Shown here one piece after another: positions 7,579 through 15,841 of a DNA stretch of 64,000 nucleotides. Below the pieces are notes generated by a model. It was given only the letters and a program-made list of their open reading frames with translations. It had not been told where the DNA came from and searched no databases. The stretch comes from Streptomyces cyaneofuscatus (GTDB taxonomy: Bacteria; Actinomycetota; Actinomycetes; Streptomycetales; Streptomycetaceae), in contig NZ_JOEM01000019.1 in assembly GCF_000718135.1 (NCBI RefSeq), positions 62,001 through 126,000 of the forward strand, in the 5' to 3' direction. How positions within the stretch are numbered: position 1 is the stretch's first letter; each line of letters starts with the position of its first letter. Made by a program: the position numbers and the translations under genes.

Positions 7579-10032
7579 CTACAGCGGCGGCCCCGCGATC
7601 ACGGCCACCGGCTGGAGCAGCGGCGTGCCCGAACCGTCGCGGCGCGGGTCCGGCTCCGGCAGCTTCGCCGGGGTGCCGTTCTTCTGGGCGGCCCGGGCCG
7701 GAGTGGCGCCCGCCCAGGCGAAGACCAGGACGTCCTCGCCCTTCAGGAACCGCTGGCAGCGCACCCCGCCGGTCGCCCGGCCCTTGCGCGGATACTGGTC
7801 GAACGGGGTGAGCTTCGACGTCAGCACCGAGTCGTCCAGCGTCCCGTGCGAACCGGCCACCGTGAACACGATCGCGTCCGCCGCCGGGTCCACCGCCGTG
7901 AACGACAGCACCTCGGCCCCCGCCCCCAGCTTGACGCCCGCCATACCTCCGGCGGCCCGCCCCTGCGGGCGCACCGACGCCGCCGGGTAGCGCAGGAGCT
8001 GGGCGTCGGAGGTGATGAAGACCAGATCCTCCTCGCCCGTACGCAGCTCGGCCGCGCCCACGATGCGGTCACCGTCCTTGAGGGTGATGACCTCCAGCTC
8101 GTCCTTGTTGGCCGGATAGTCCGGCACGACGCGCTTCACCACCCCCTGGAGCGTGCCGATCGCCAGCCCCGGCGACGCCTCGTCGAGCGTCGTGAGGCAG
8201 ATCAGCTCCTCGTCCGCCTCCAGGCTGAGGAACTCCGAAATCATCGCCCCACCCGAGAGGTTGGGCTCCGCGTGGGTGTCCGGCAGCTGGGGCAGGTCGA
8301 TCACCGAGAGCCGCAGCAACCGCCCGGTGGAGGTCACCGCCCCCACATCGCCGCGCGCCGTCGCCGCGACCGCCGAGACGATCACGTCGTGCTTCGTGCG
8401 GCGGGCGTCCTCGGAGATCTCGACCGGCTCCGCGTTCGCCGTACGGGCCAGCAGACCCGTCGAGGAGAGCAGCACCCGGCACGGGTCGTCGGCGACCTCC
8501 AGCGGCACGGACGCGATCTGCGACGCGGCCGACTCCAGCAGCACCGTGCGCCGGTCCGTGCCGAACTTCTTCGCCACGGCGGCCAGCTCCGAGGAGACCA
8601 GCTTGCGCAACTCCGCGTCCGACTCCAGGATCGCCGTCAGCGCCTCGATCTCGCCGTTGAGCCGGTCGCGCTCGCTCTCCAGCTCGATCCGGTCGAAGCG
8701 GGTGAGCCGGCGCAGCGGGGTGTCCAGGATGTACTGCGTCTGGATCTCGCTCAGCGAGAAGTGCGCCATCAGGCGCTCCTTCGCCTGCGCGGAGTTGTCG
8801 CTGTCCCGGATGATCCGGATGACCTCGTCGATGTCGAGGAGGGCGACGATCAGACCCTCGACCAGGTGCAGCCGTTCGCGGCGCTTGGTGCGGCGGAACT
8901 CGCTGCGCCGGCGCACCACCTCGAAGCGGTGGTCGAGATAGACCTCCAGCAGCTCCTTGAGGCCGAGCGTGAGCGGCTGCCCGTCGACCAGCGCCACGTT
9001 GTTGATGCCGAAGGACTCCTCCATCGGCGTCAGCTTGTAGAGCTGTTCCAGCACCGCTTCCGGCACGAAGCCGTTCTTCACCTCGATGACCAGACGCAGG
9101 CCGTGCGCCCGGTCGGTGAGGTCCTTGACGTCGGCGATGCCCTGGAGCTTCTTCGCCGAGACCAGGTCCTTGATCTTGGCGATCACCTTCTCCGGGCCGA
9201 CGGTGAAGGGCAGTTCGGTGACGACGAGGCCCTTGCGGCGTGCCGTCACGTCCTCCACGGCGACGGTGGCACGGATCTTGAACGTGCCGCGGCCCGTCGT
9301 GTACGCGTCCTTGATGCCGCCGAGACCGACGATGCGGCCGCCGGTGGGCAGGTCGGGGCCGGGAACGAAACGCATCAGCGTCTCGACGTCGGCGCCCGGG
9401 TGCCTGATCAGATGGCGGGCGGCGGCGATGACCTCGCCCAGGTTGTGCGGGGGCATGTTGGTCGCCATGCCGACCGCGATCCCCGAGACCCCGTTGACCA
9501 GAAGGTTGGGGTAGGCCGCCGGGAGGACGACCGGCTCGCGCTCCTGGCCGTCGTAGTTTGACTGGAAATCGACGGTGTCCTCGTCGATCGCCTCGGTCAT
9601 CAGCGACGTGGCGTCGGCCATCCGGCACTCGGTGTACCGCATCGCGGCCGGCGGGTCGTCGTTGCCGAGGGAGCCGAAGTTGCCGTGGCCGTCGACCAGG
9701 GGCAGCCGCATCGAGAAGGGCTGCGCCATCCGCACCAGGGCGTCGTAGATCGACGCGTCACCGTGGGGGTGCAGCTTGCCCATGACCTCGCCGACGACGC
9801 GCGCGCACTTCACATAGCCGCGGTCCGGGCGCAGTCCCATCTCGTTCATCTGGGACACGATGCGCCGGTGCACCGGCTTCATGCCGTCGCGGGCGTCGGG
9901 CAGGGCCCTGGAGTAGATCACCGAGTACGCGTACTCGAGGAAGGAGCCCTGCATTTCGTCGACGACGTCGATGTCGAGGATCTTCTCCTCGAAGTCGTCC
10001 GGCGGCGGGGTCTTCGTGCTACGGCGGGCCAT
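7579..10032 (-). CDS. parC: DNA topoisomerase IV subunit A
   Basis: An 817-residue type IIA topoisomerase breakage-reunion subunit. The catalytic tyrosine is Tyr133 in AAMRYTECR. The N-terminal signature ([21 protein letters not shown]) and the [16 protein letters not shown] segment are intact. The C-terminal beta-pinwheel begins around residue 520, and instead of a clean GyrA box it has a degenerate [10 protein letters not shown], which favours topoisomerase IV over gyrase. The start is ATG 10032 with AAGGAG about 12 nt upstream. The longer frame to 10212 lacks ribosome-binding support. The partner subunit (parE) is not in the window. It is divergent from the M16 peptidase operon. Confidence 0.92.
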   Translation of the reverse strand: MARRSTKTPPPDDFEEKILDIDVVDEMQGSFLEYAYSVIYSRALPDARDGMKPVHRRIVSQMNEMGLRPDRGYVKCARVVGEVMGKLHPHGDASIYDALVRMAQPFSMRLPLVDGHGNFGSLGNDDPPAAMRYTECRMADATSLMTEAIDEDTVDFQSNYDGQEREPVVLPAAYPNLLVNGVSGIAVGMATNMPPHNLGEVIAAARHLIRHPGADVETLMRFVPGPDLPTGGRIVGLGGIKDAYTTGRGTFKIRATVAVEDVTARRKGLVVTELPFTVGPEKVIAKIKDLVSAKKLQGIADVKDLTDRAHGLRLVIEVKNGFVPEAVLEQLYKLTPMEESFGINNVALVDGQPLTLGLKELLEVYLDHRFEVVRRRSEFRRTKRRERLHLVEGLIVALLDIDEVIRIIRDSDNSAQAKERLMAHFSLSEIQTQYILDTPLRRLTRFDRIELESERDRLNGEIEALTAILESDAELRKLVSSELAAVAKKFGTDRRTVLLESAASQIASVPLEVADDPCRVLLSSTGLLARTANAEPVEISEDARRTKHDVIVSAVAATARGDVGAVTSTGRLLRLSVIDLPQLPDTHAEPNLSGGAMISEFLSLEADEELICLTTLDEASPGLAIGTLQGVVKRVVPDYPANKDELEVITLKDGDRIVGAAELRTGEEDLVFITSDAQLLRYPAASVRPQGRAAGGMAGVKLGAGAEVLSFTAVDPAADAIVFTVAGSHGTLDDSVLTSKLTPFDQYPRKGRATGGVRCQRFLKGEDVLVFAWAGATPARAAQKNGTPAKLPEPDPRRDGSGTPLLQPVAVIAGPPL

Positions 10033-10303
10033 CGCGGCTGCGACTCCTTCACGGATTCTGTTCGGACAACCTGAGCTTGTTCGGGGCGACACGAGCTGAC
10101 AGGACGAGCTGCTGTCGCGGACCATTGTGGACCGCCGCACTGACAACGCCGACCTCGACCCGTCCGAAGCGGTCCCGGGCGGTGCCACCTGGGGCACCAT
10201 CGACGGAAACATCCACGGAACGGGAACTTCGCCAGGTGCCGGTGCGCTTGCTTAGAGTGGCAGGTCTGGCAGGAAGTCCAGTATCGCGATCGAAGGGACG
10301 TAC

Positions 10304-11659
10304 ATGCCCATGGGTCACACGGCCACAGCACAGGCCGGCTCCGGCGGCTTGACAGCGACCGAGCACCGCCTGGCCAACGGCCTGCGTGTGGTGCTCTCCG
10401 AGGACCATCTGACCCCGGTCGCCGCGGTCTGCCTCTGGTACGACGTCGGTTCGCGCCACGAGGTCAAGGGACGCACCGGTCTGGCTCACCTCTTCGAGCA
10501 CCTGATGTTCCAGGGCTCGGGACAGGTCAAGGGGAACGGTCACTTCGAGCTCGTCCAGGGGGCCGGCGGCTCGCTCAACGGGACGACCAGCTTCGAGCGG
10601 ACCAACTACTTCGAGACCATGCCCACCCATCAGGTGGAGCTGGCTCTCTGGCTGGAAGCCGACCGTATGGGCTCCCTCCTCGCCGCCCTCGACGAGGAGT
10701 CCATGGAGAACCAGCGCGACGTCGTCAAGAACGAACGGCGCCAGCGTTACGACAACGTGCCCTACGGCACCGCGTTCGAGAAGCTCACCGCCCTCGCCTA
10801 CCCCGAGGGCCACCCGTACCACCACACCCCGATCGGCTCCATGGCCGACCTGGACGCGGCCACGCTGGAGGACGCCCGCGCGTTCTTCCGTACGTACTAC
10901 GCGCCCAACAACGCGGTGCTCTCGATCGTCGGGGACATCGACCCCGAGCAGACCCTCGCCTGGGTCGAGAAGTACTTCGGCTCCATCCCGTCCCACGACG
11001 GCAAGCAGCCGCCGCGCGACGGCACGCTGCCCGAGATCATCGGCGAGCAGCTGCGCGAAGTGGTCCACGAGGAGGTCCCGGCGCGTGCGCTGATGGCCGC
11101 CTACCGGCTCCCGCACGACGGCACCCGCGCCTGTGACGCGGCCGACCTGGCACTGACCGTGCTGGGCGGCGGCGAGTCCTCCCGGCTGCACAACCGCCTG
11201 GTGCGCCGCGACCGTACGGCGGTGGCGGCGGGCTTCGGCCTGCTGCGGCTCGCCGGGGCGCCCTCGCTGGGCTGGCTGGACGTGAAGACCTCCGGCGGTG
11301 TCGAGGTGGAGACGATCGAGGCCGCCGTCGACGAGGAGCTGGCCCGGTTCGCCGAGGAGGGCCCCACGCCGGAGGAAATGGAGCGCGCCCAGGCCCAGTT
11401 GGAGCGCGAGTGGCTGGACCGGCTGGGGACGGTCGCGGGCCGCGCGGACGAACTGTGCCGCTACGCGGTCCTGTTCGGCGACCCGCAGCTCGCCCTGAGC
11501 GCCGTGGGACGCGTCCTGGACATCACCGCCGACGAGGTGCGCGAAGCGGCAGCGGCGGCCCTGCGCCCCGACAACCGGGCGGTGCTGGTCTACGAGCCCA
11601 TCGAGCCGGCCGAGGACGCCGAAGAGGCCACCGACGCGCCCGAGGGGGCGGACAAGTGA
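10304..11659 (+). CDS. M16-family zinc metallopeptidase, catalytic subunit
   Basis: A 451-residue pitrilysin-type peptidase. The inverted zinc motif HxxEH is His62-Leu-Phe-Glu65-His66 in GLAHLFEHLMF, and the downstream glutamate region (about 140) is present. GAAGGGACGTAC precedes the ATG. Half-length M16 proteins work as heterodimers with a non-catalytic partner, and that partner is the next gene, overlapping by 4 bp (GTGA). Such pairs process peptides or signal sequences, but the substrate here is unknown. There is no signal peptide, so it should be cytoplasmic. Confidence 0.92.
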   Translation: MPMGHTATAQAGSGGLTATEHRLANGLRVVLSEDHLTPVAAVCLWYDVGSRHEVKGRTGLAHLFEHLMFQGSGQVKGNGHFELVQGAGGSLNGTTSFERTNYFETMPTHQVELALWLEADRMGSLLAALDEESMENQRDVVKNERRQRYDNVPYGTAFEKLTALAYPEGHPYHHTPIGSMADLDAATLEDARAFFRTYYAPNNAVLSIVGDIDPEQTLAWVEKYFGSIPSHDGKQPPRDGTLPEIIGEQLREVVHEEVPARALMAAYRLPHDGTRACDAADLALTVLGGGESSRLHNRLVRRDRTAVAAGFGLLRLAGAPSLGWLDVKTSGGVEVETIEAAVDEELARFAEEGPTPEEMERAQAQLEREWLDRLGTVAGRADELCRYAVLFGDPQLALSAVGRVLDITADEVREAAAAALRPDNRAVLVYEPIEPAEDAEEATDAPEGADK

Positions 11660-13056
11660 GCGACGCCGCCGTGACTGGAGTAGCCATGGAGTACCACCCG
11701 CAGCCGACCCCGGGCACCGCCCGGCCGTGGGCGTTCCCCGCCCCCGAGCGCGGCGCCCTGCCCAACGGGCTGACCGTGCTGCGCTGCCACCGCCCCGGCC
11801 AGCAGGTCGTCGCCGTGGAGATCTTCCTGGACGCGCCGCTGGACGCCGAGCCCGAGGGCCTGGACGGCGTGGCCACGATCATGTCGCGCGCGCTCTCCGA
11901 GGGCACCGACAAGCACAGCGCCGAGGAGTTCGCCGCCGAACTGGAGCGGTGCGGCGCCACCCTGGACGCGCACGCCGACCACCCCGGCGTCCGGGTCTCC
12001 CTGGAGGTCCCGGCCTCCCGGCTGGCCAAGGCGCTCGGCCTGGTCGCCGAGGCCCTGCGCGCCCCGGCCTTCGCCGAGAGCGAGATCGAGCGGCTCGTCG
12101 GCAACCGGCTCGACGAGATCCCGCACGAGCAGGCCAACCCGTCCCGGCGCGCCGCCAAGCAGCTCTCCAAGGAGCTGTTCCCGGCCACCGCCCGGATGTC
12201 CCGCCCGCGTCTGGGCACCGAGGAGACGGTGCGGCGGATCGACGCGGCCGCCGTGCGCGCCTTCTTCGACGCCCACATCCGCCCGGCCACCGCGACGGCC
12301 GTGATCGTCGGCGACCTCACCGGTATCGACCTGGACGCCCTGCTCGCCGACACCCTCGGCGACTGGTCGGGCAACACGGCCCAGGCCCGCCCGGTCGCGC
12401 CGATCACCGCCGACGACACCGGCCGGGTGGTCATCGTGGACCGCCCCGGCGCGGTCCAGACCCAGCTGCTGATCGGCCGCATCGGCGCCGACCGGCACGA
12501 GCGCGTCTGGCCCGCCCAGGTGCTCGGCACGTACTGCCTGGGCGGCACGCTCACCTCCCGCCTGGACCGGGTGCTGCGCGAGGAGAAGGGCTACACCTAC
12601 GGCGTACGGGCCTTCGCCCAGGTCCTGCGCTCCACCGGCCCCGACTCGGGCGGCGCGGCGATGCTCGCCATCAGCGGCTCGGTGGACACCGAGTCCACCG
12701 GACCGGCGCTGGAGGACCTCTGGAAGGTCCTGCGGACGCTGGCGGCCGAAGGGCTGACCGACGCCGAGCGGGAGACGGCCGTGCAGAACCTGGTGGGCGT
12801 CGCCCCGCTGAAGTTCGAGACGGCCGCCTCGGTCGCGAGCACGCTGGCCGACCAGGTCGAGCAGCACCTGCCCGACGACTACCAGGCCCAGCTGTACGCC
12901 CGCCTCGCCGAGACGGGCACCGTGGAGGCGACCGCGGCCGTGGTCAGCGCCTTCCCGGTGGACCGGCTGGTCACGGTCCTCGTGGGCGACGCGGCCCAGA
13001 TCGCGGAGCCGGTGAAGGCGCTCGGCATCGGAGAGGTGACCGTCGTCACCGGCTGA
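11656..13056 (+). CDS. M16-family peptidase-like protein, non-catalytic partner
   Basis: A 466-residue M16 homologue. At the position of HxxEH it has VATIMSRALSEGT, so the zinc ligands are absent and it should not cleave alone. The Arg/Tyr-containing C-terminal region that closes the chamber in M16 pairs is visible (EEKGYTYGVRAFA). The GTG start at 11656 overlaps the previous stop (GTGA). An alternative ATG at 11686 has GGAG before it and would shorten the protein by 10 residues. It forms an operon with the catalytic subunit and ends before a strong hairpin terminator. Confidence 0.88.
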   Translation: MSDAAVTGVAMEYHPQPTPGTARPWAFPAPERGALPNGLTVLRCHRPGQQVVAVEIFLDAPLDAEPEGLDGVATIMSRALSEGTDKHSAEEFAAELERCGATLDAHADHPGVRVSLEVPASRLAKALGLVAEALRAPAFAESEIERLVGNRLDEIPHEQANPSRRAAKQLSKELFPATARMSRPRLGTEETVRRIDAAAVRAFFDAHIRPATATAVIVGDLTGIDLDALLADTLGDWSGNTAQARPVAPITADDTGRVVIVDRPGAVQTQLLIGRIGADRHERVWPAQVLGTYCLGGTLTSRLDRVLREEKGYTYGVRAFAQVLRSTGPDSGGAAMLAISGSVDTESTGPALEDLWKVLRTLAAEGLTDAERETAVQNLVGVAPLKFETAASVASTLADQVEQHLPDDYQAQLYARLAETGTVEATAAVVSAFPVDRLVTVLVGDAAQIAEPVKALGIGEVTVVTG

Positions 13057-13084
13057 CGCACCGTCGGTACACACCAGGACGAAG

Positions 13085-13118
13085 AGGACCCCGGCGGAGA
13101 GCGATTCGCCGGGGTCCT
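13085..13118 (+). terminator. Hairpin terminator after the M16 operon
   Basis: A 12-bp perfect stem, AGGACCCCGGCG (13085-13096) with CGCCGGGGTCCT (13107-13118), has a 10-nt loop and a short T-rich tail. It lies 28 bp after the M16 stop. Confidence 0.85.
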
Positions 13119-13142
13119 TCTGGATTCGCCGGGGCCCTTCTG
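13103..13142. repeat. Tandem duplication of the terminator 3' arm
   Basis: GATTCGCCGGGGTCCTTCTG (13103-13122) is repeated immediately at 13123-13142 with one change (T to C). The 5' arm of the hairpin could pair with either copy. Confidence 0.85.
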
Positions 13143-13307
13143 TATGTCCGTTAAGTGATGCTCATTCCCTTTGCTTGAGAGCGTGCCCATATGTCCTGTG
13201 GGATGCGCGACAAATCCCCCTGTCCGTTTGGTGCCGGGAGGCCGCCCCGCCTAGCGTCGGCCCGGCTGTCCGTCACCCGTATGCCGCATCCGCGGCGCCG
13301 GGCAGCC

Positions 13308-13456
13308 ATCGCCGAGTCCCCGTCAGGCGCGAGCCTGGGGAGCCGGGGACCCACGCGTAGTCCCTGGGGTGAATCGGATCCCCGTGCCGTGACCCGGCGC
13401 GGAGCTCCGTAGGAGACCTTCCTGCTCCGAACCCGTCAGCTAACCCGGTAGGCGAG
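13308..13456 (+). promoter_or_regulatory. ydaO/yuaA-type cyclic di-AMP riboswitch
   Basis: The leader of the M23 peptidase gene carries the conserved ydaO blocks. These include GGGGTGAATCGGATCC near 13368, CCGTGACCCGG near 13383, and the 3' block CCGAACCCGTCAGCTAAC followed by CGGTAGGCG near 13428-13454. The closing P1 helix is CGCC at 13310-13313 with GGCG at 13451-13454. In Streptomyces and other actinobacteria this RNA is known to control cell-wall hydrolase genes in response to c-di-AMP, and binding generally turns expression off. The ribosome-binding site AAGGAAAGGA (13461-13470) follows directly. Boundaries are approximate. Confidence 0.93.
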
Positions 13457-13481
13457 AAGGAAGGAAAGGATCAGCCCCTCC

Positions 13482-14297
13482 ATGGCGTTCACCCGTGCCA
13501 CCGGGAAGCACCGTGCCCCGAGCCGCCTGACGCGCCGTAGCGCCCAGGTCGCCGGCATCGCGGCCCTGGCCACCACCGGAGTCCTCGGCTCCCTGGCCTC
13601 CCCGGCCGTCGCAGCGGACTCCGAGGCCCCCAAGGCCACCGAGACCGGACTCACCCAGGCCATCGCCCTCGACGCCACGCTCGCCGAGCAGATCGACGCC
13701 CAGGCCCGGGTGCAGCACCAGCAGGCCGAAGCGATCGCCAGGGCGAAGGCCAAGGCGGCCGCCGAAGCCAAGGCCAAGGCCGCGAAGGCCAAGGCGAAGG
13801 CGGAGGCCCAGCGCAAGGCCGAGGCCCGTGCGAAGGAGATCCGCGAGGAGAAGGCCCGGGCCGCCCGCGCCGCCGAGCGCGCCCGCCTCAACGCCTTCCA
13901 CCTCCCGGTCGCCGGCTCGTCCGTCACCACCGGCTACAAGTCGGGCGGCGCGCTCTGGTCCTCCGGCAGCCACTCCGGGGTGGACTTCCGCGCCGCCTCC
14001 GGCAGCTCCGTCGTCGCGGTCGGCGCCGGTACGGTCGTCGAGGCCGGCTGGGGTGGCGCGTACGGCAACAACATCGTGCTCCGGATGACGGACGGGACGT
14101 ACACCCAGTACGGCCACCTCTCCTCGATCGGCGTCTCCGTCGGCCAGAGCGTCAGCTCCGGCCAGCAGATCGGCCTCTCCGGCTCCACCGGCAACTCCAC
14201 CGGCCCGCACCTCCACTTCGAGGCCCGGACCACCCCGGAGTACGGCTCGGACATGGACCCGGTCGGCTACCTGCGCTCGCACGGCGTCAACGTCTGA
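13482..14297 (+). CDS. Secreted M23-family cell-wall endopeptidase
   Basis: A 271-residue exported peptidoglycan endopeptidase. The N-terminus is a basic region plus hydrophobic core ending in SPAVAADS, a signal peptide with probable cleavage after AVA. Residues about 60-145 form a long Lys/Ala/Glu-rich coiled coil (AKAKAAAEAKAKAAKAKAKA). The C-terminal 125 residues are a LytM/M23 domain with zinc ligands in HSGVDFRA and HLHFEAR. It probably cleaves peptide cross-links during growth or spore germination. Expression is predicted to be set by the c-di-AMP riboswitch directly upstream, which ties wall remodelling to osmotic signalling. It is followed by a perfect terminator hairpin. Confidence 0.93.
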   Translation: MAFTRATGKHRAPSRLTRRSAQVAGIAALATTGVLGSLASPAVAADSEAPKATETGLTQAIALDATLAEQIDAQARVQHQQAEAIARAKAKAAAEAKAKAAKAKAKAEAQRKAEARAKEIREEKARAARAAERARLNAFHLPVAGSSVTTGYKSGGALWSSGSHSGVDFRAASGSSVVAVGAGTVVEAGWGGAYGNNIVLRMTDGTYTQYGHLSSIGVSVGQSVSSGQQIGLSGSTGNSTGPHLHFEARTTPEYGSDMDPVGYLRSHGVNV

Positions 14298-14323
14298 CCC
14301 CGCCTCGCGCGACCCCCGCACTC

Positions 14324-14356
14324 CCGAAGGCCCCGGTTTCCCGCCGGGGCCTTCGG
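14324..14356 (+). terminator. Hairpin terminator after the M23 peptidase gene
   Basis: CCGAAGGCCCCGG (14324-14336) pairs perfectly with CCGGGGCCTTCGG (14344-14356) across a 7-nt loop. It lies 26 bp after the stop. Confidence 0.85.
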
Positions 14357-14441
14357 CGTGCGCCGCGAAAGCCCCGTGCCGCGTCACTCCACCCCGACCC
14401 TTGGCCAGAAGATATCCATCAATTCCGGCCTGCCATCGGAA

Positions 14442-14459
14442 ATTGCGGCAGATTGCAAT
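14442..14459. promoter_or_regulatory. Inverted repeat upstream of the gntR-type gene
   Basis: ATTGC (14442-14446) and GCAAT (14455-14459) form an 18-bp palindromic block, and its right half is itself an 8-bp palindrome ATTGCAAT (14452-14459). It sits in an AT-rich pocket 60 bp before the GntR start and could be its operator. Confidence 0.3.
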
Positions 14460-14520
14460 AGAGTCACGGAACAGGCGTCGGCCGGCCGCGTTTCGCGGGG
14501 ATTAAGGCGGAGGTTCGGAC

Positions 14521-15228
14521 ATGCGCATTCCCGCGCATTCGGTATGCACGGCAATCCGTGACGACATCGTCTCCGGTGTCTACGAGCGCGGCAGCCGCCT
14601 CACCGAGGAGCTGCTGGCGCGGCGGTACGGGGTCTCCCGCGTCCCGGTGCGCGAGGCGCTGCGCACCCTGGAGTCCGAGGGCTTCGTCGTCACCCGCAGG
14701 CACGCCGGGGCCTGCGTCGCCGAGCCCACCGAGCAGGAGGCCGCCGACCTGCTGGAGGTGCGGATGCTGCTGGAGCCGCTCGGCGCCGCCCGGGCCGCCC
14801 AGCGGCGTACGGAGGCCCACCTCAAGGTGCTCCGCGGGCTGGTCAGGCTGGGTCAGGAGCGGGCCCGCCGGGGTGAGGGGGAGGATCTGCGGTCACTGGG
14901 CGGCTGGTTCCACGAGACCCTCGCCCAGGCCTCCGGCAGCCCCGGCCTCATCGCCCTGCTCACCCAGCTCCGGCACAAGATTGCCTGGATGTACGCCGTC
15001 GAGCAGCCGGCCCGCCCGGTCGACTCGTGGGCCGAGCACGGGGCCATCGTGGACGCCGTGGCGCGCGGCGACGCGGAACGGGCCAGGGCGCTGACCGCCC
15101 AGCATGCGGAACGGGCCGCCGGGGCGCACCGGCTGCGCCGCCCGGACCGCCCCGGCCGGCGCACGGCGCCGCCGCCCCGGGTGAGTTCTTCGCAACACGG
15201 CGTAAACATCGCGGGTGCCCGCCATTAA
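14521..15228 (+). CDS. GntR-family regulator, FCD (FadR-like) subfamily
   Basis: A 235-residue regulator. The N-terminal winged helix-turn-helix (RLTEELLARRYGVSRVPVREALRTLESEGFV, about 24-54) is the GntR type. The C-terminal all-helical FCD domain (about 80-215) is a metal/carboxylate-binding sensor with metal-ligand candidates in HETLAQ and EHGAIVDAV. AGGCGGAGG precedes the ATG by about 6 nt. It stands alone between the M23 gene and the HPr gene, with no metabolic operon beside it, so its effector and targets are unknown. Flanking DNA is noticeably richer in A+T than the gene. Confidence 0.9.
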   Translation: MRIPAHSVCTAIRDDIVSGVYERGSRLTEELLARRYGVSRVPVREALRTLESEGFVVTRRHAGACVAEPTEQEAADLLEVRMLLEPLGAARAAQRRTEAHLKVLRGLVRLGQERARRGEGEDLRSLGGWFHETLAQASGSPGLIALLTQLRHKIAWMYAVEQPARPVDSWAEHGAIVDAVARGDAERARALTAQHAERAAGAHRLRRPDRPGRRTAPPPRVSSSQHGVNIAGARH

Positions 15229-15266
15229 CAAGGACGCCGTATACAAAGAGAAGTAATTGCCGAGGG

Positions 15267-15291
15267 CTTTATTCGTGCTGCCCGAATAAAG
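15267..15291 (+). terminator. AT-rich hairpin after the GntR gene
   Basis: CTTTATTCG (15267-15275) pairs perfectly with CGAATAAAG (15283-15291) over a 7-nt loop, 38 bp past the stop. An AT-rich stem is unusual here. It may be a weak terminator or an operator. Confidence 0.45.
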
Positions 15292-15329
15292 TCGGAGTGG
15301 CTGATGCCCGGGTGCCGGGAATAACGAAA

Positions 15330-15361
15330 GAGCCGTGGTCCCCCTCGGGGAACCACGGCTC
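15330..15361 (-). terminator. Hairpin terminator of the HPr gene
   Basis: GAGCCGTGGT (15330-15339) and ACCACGGCTC (15352-15361) form a 10-bp stem extended by C-rich/G-rich pairing inside. Read on the minus strand it is followed by a T-rich stretch (TCTTTCGTTATT), 33 bp after the HPr stop. Confidence 0.85.
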
Positions 15362-15394
15362 ACAGTCCGTCGCCGTTGTACGGTCTCGGGATCG

Positions 15395-15676
15395 TCAGAC
15401 GGTCTCGGGAAGCTCTTCGAGACCCTCGGCGACCAGCTTCGCCAGACGGTCCAGGGCGGCCTCGGCGTCATCCGCGTCGGAGGCGAGCACGATCTCCTCG
15501 CCACCCTGCGCGCCCAGACCCAGCACCGCGAGCATGGAGGCGGCGTTGACCGGGTTGCCGTCGGCCTTGGCGATCGTCACGGGGACGCCGGAAGCCGTGG
15601 CGGCACGGACGAAGATGGAAGCGGGGCGGGCGTGCAGGCCCTCGGCCCAACCGACGTTTACGCGGCGCTCAGCCAT
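15395..15676 (-). CDS. ptsH: Phosphocarrier protein HPr
   Basis: A 93-residue HPr of the phosphoenolpyruvate:sugar phosphotransferase system. The phosphorylated histidine is His15 in EGLHARPAS, the canonical site. The remaining beta-alpha-beta pattern (VTIAKADGNPVNAASMLAVLGLGAQGGEEIVLAS) matches the family in length and order. It passes phosphate from enzyme I to the sugar-specific EII components. The start is ATG 15676, preceded by AAGGGCAG. An in-frame GTG at 15691 is inside that ribosome-binding region. A DasR-type palindrome lies 24 bp upstream, consistent with the known control of Streptomyces pts genes by the GlcNAc-responsive regulator DasR. Confidence 0.95.
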   Translation of the reverse strand: MAERRVNVGWAEGLHARPASIFVRAATASGVPVTIAKADGNPVNAASMLAVLGLGAQGGEEIVLASDADDAEAALDRLAKLVAEGLEELPETV

Positions 15677-15699
15677 GGTTCTGCCCTTCACATATCAAC

Positions 15700-15715
15700 G
15701 GTTGTCTAGACCAGT
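15700..15715 (-). promoter_or_regulatory. DasR-responsive element upstream of ptsH
   Basis: On the minus strand the site reads ACTGGTCTAGACAACC. It closely matches the DasR consensus ACTGGTCTAGACCACT, with the core TGGTCTAGAC intact. It overlaps a possible -10 (TAGACA) that has a TTGCGC -35 candidate 19 nt upstream (15728-15733), so repressor binding would block transcription of ptsH. Confidence 0.75.
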
Positions 15716-15829
15716 CTCTCATGCGGTGCGCAATGCTGTGCCCGGCCTCCCTCCCCTCCGGCGACCCCTGGCCGGGGTGGTCCTCAGACTGCCCCGGTAC
15801 CGATCCCTCCGCGACCGGGACACCGGCCG

Positions 15830-15835
15830 TAGGCT
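15830..15835 (+). promoter_or_regulatory. -10 element of a probable leaderless promoter
   Basis: TAGGCT ends 6 nt before the ATG at 15842. No Shine-Dalgarno sequence is present between them. Confidence 0.5.
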
Positions 15836-15841
15836 TTGCCC

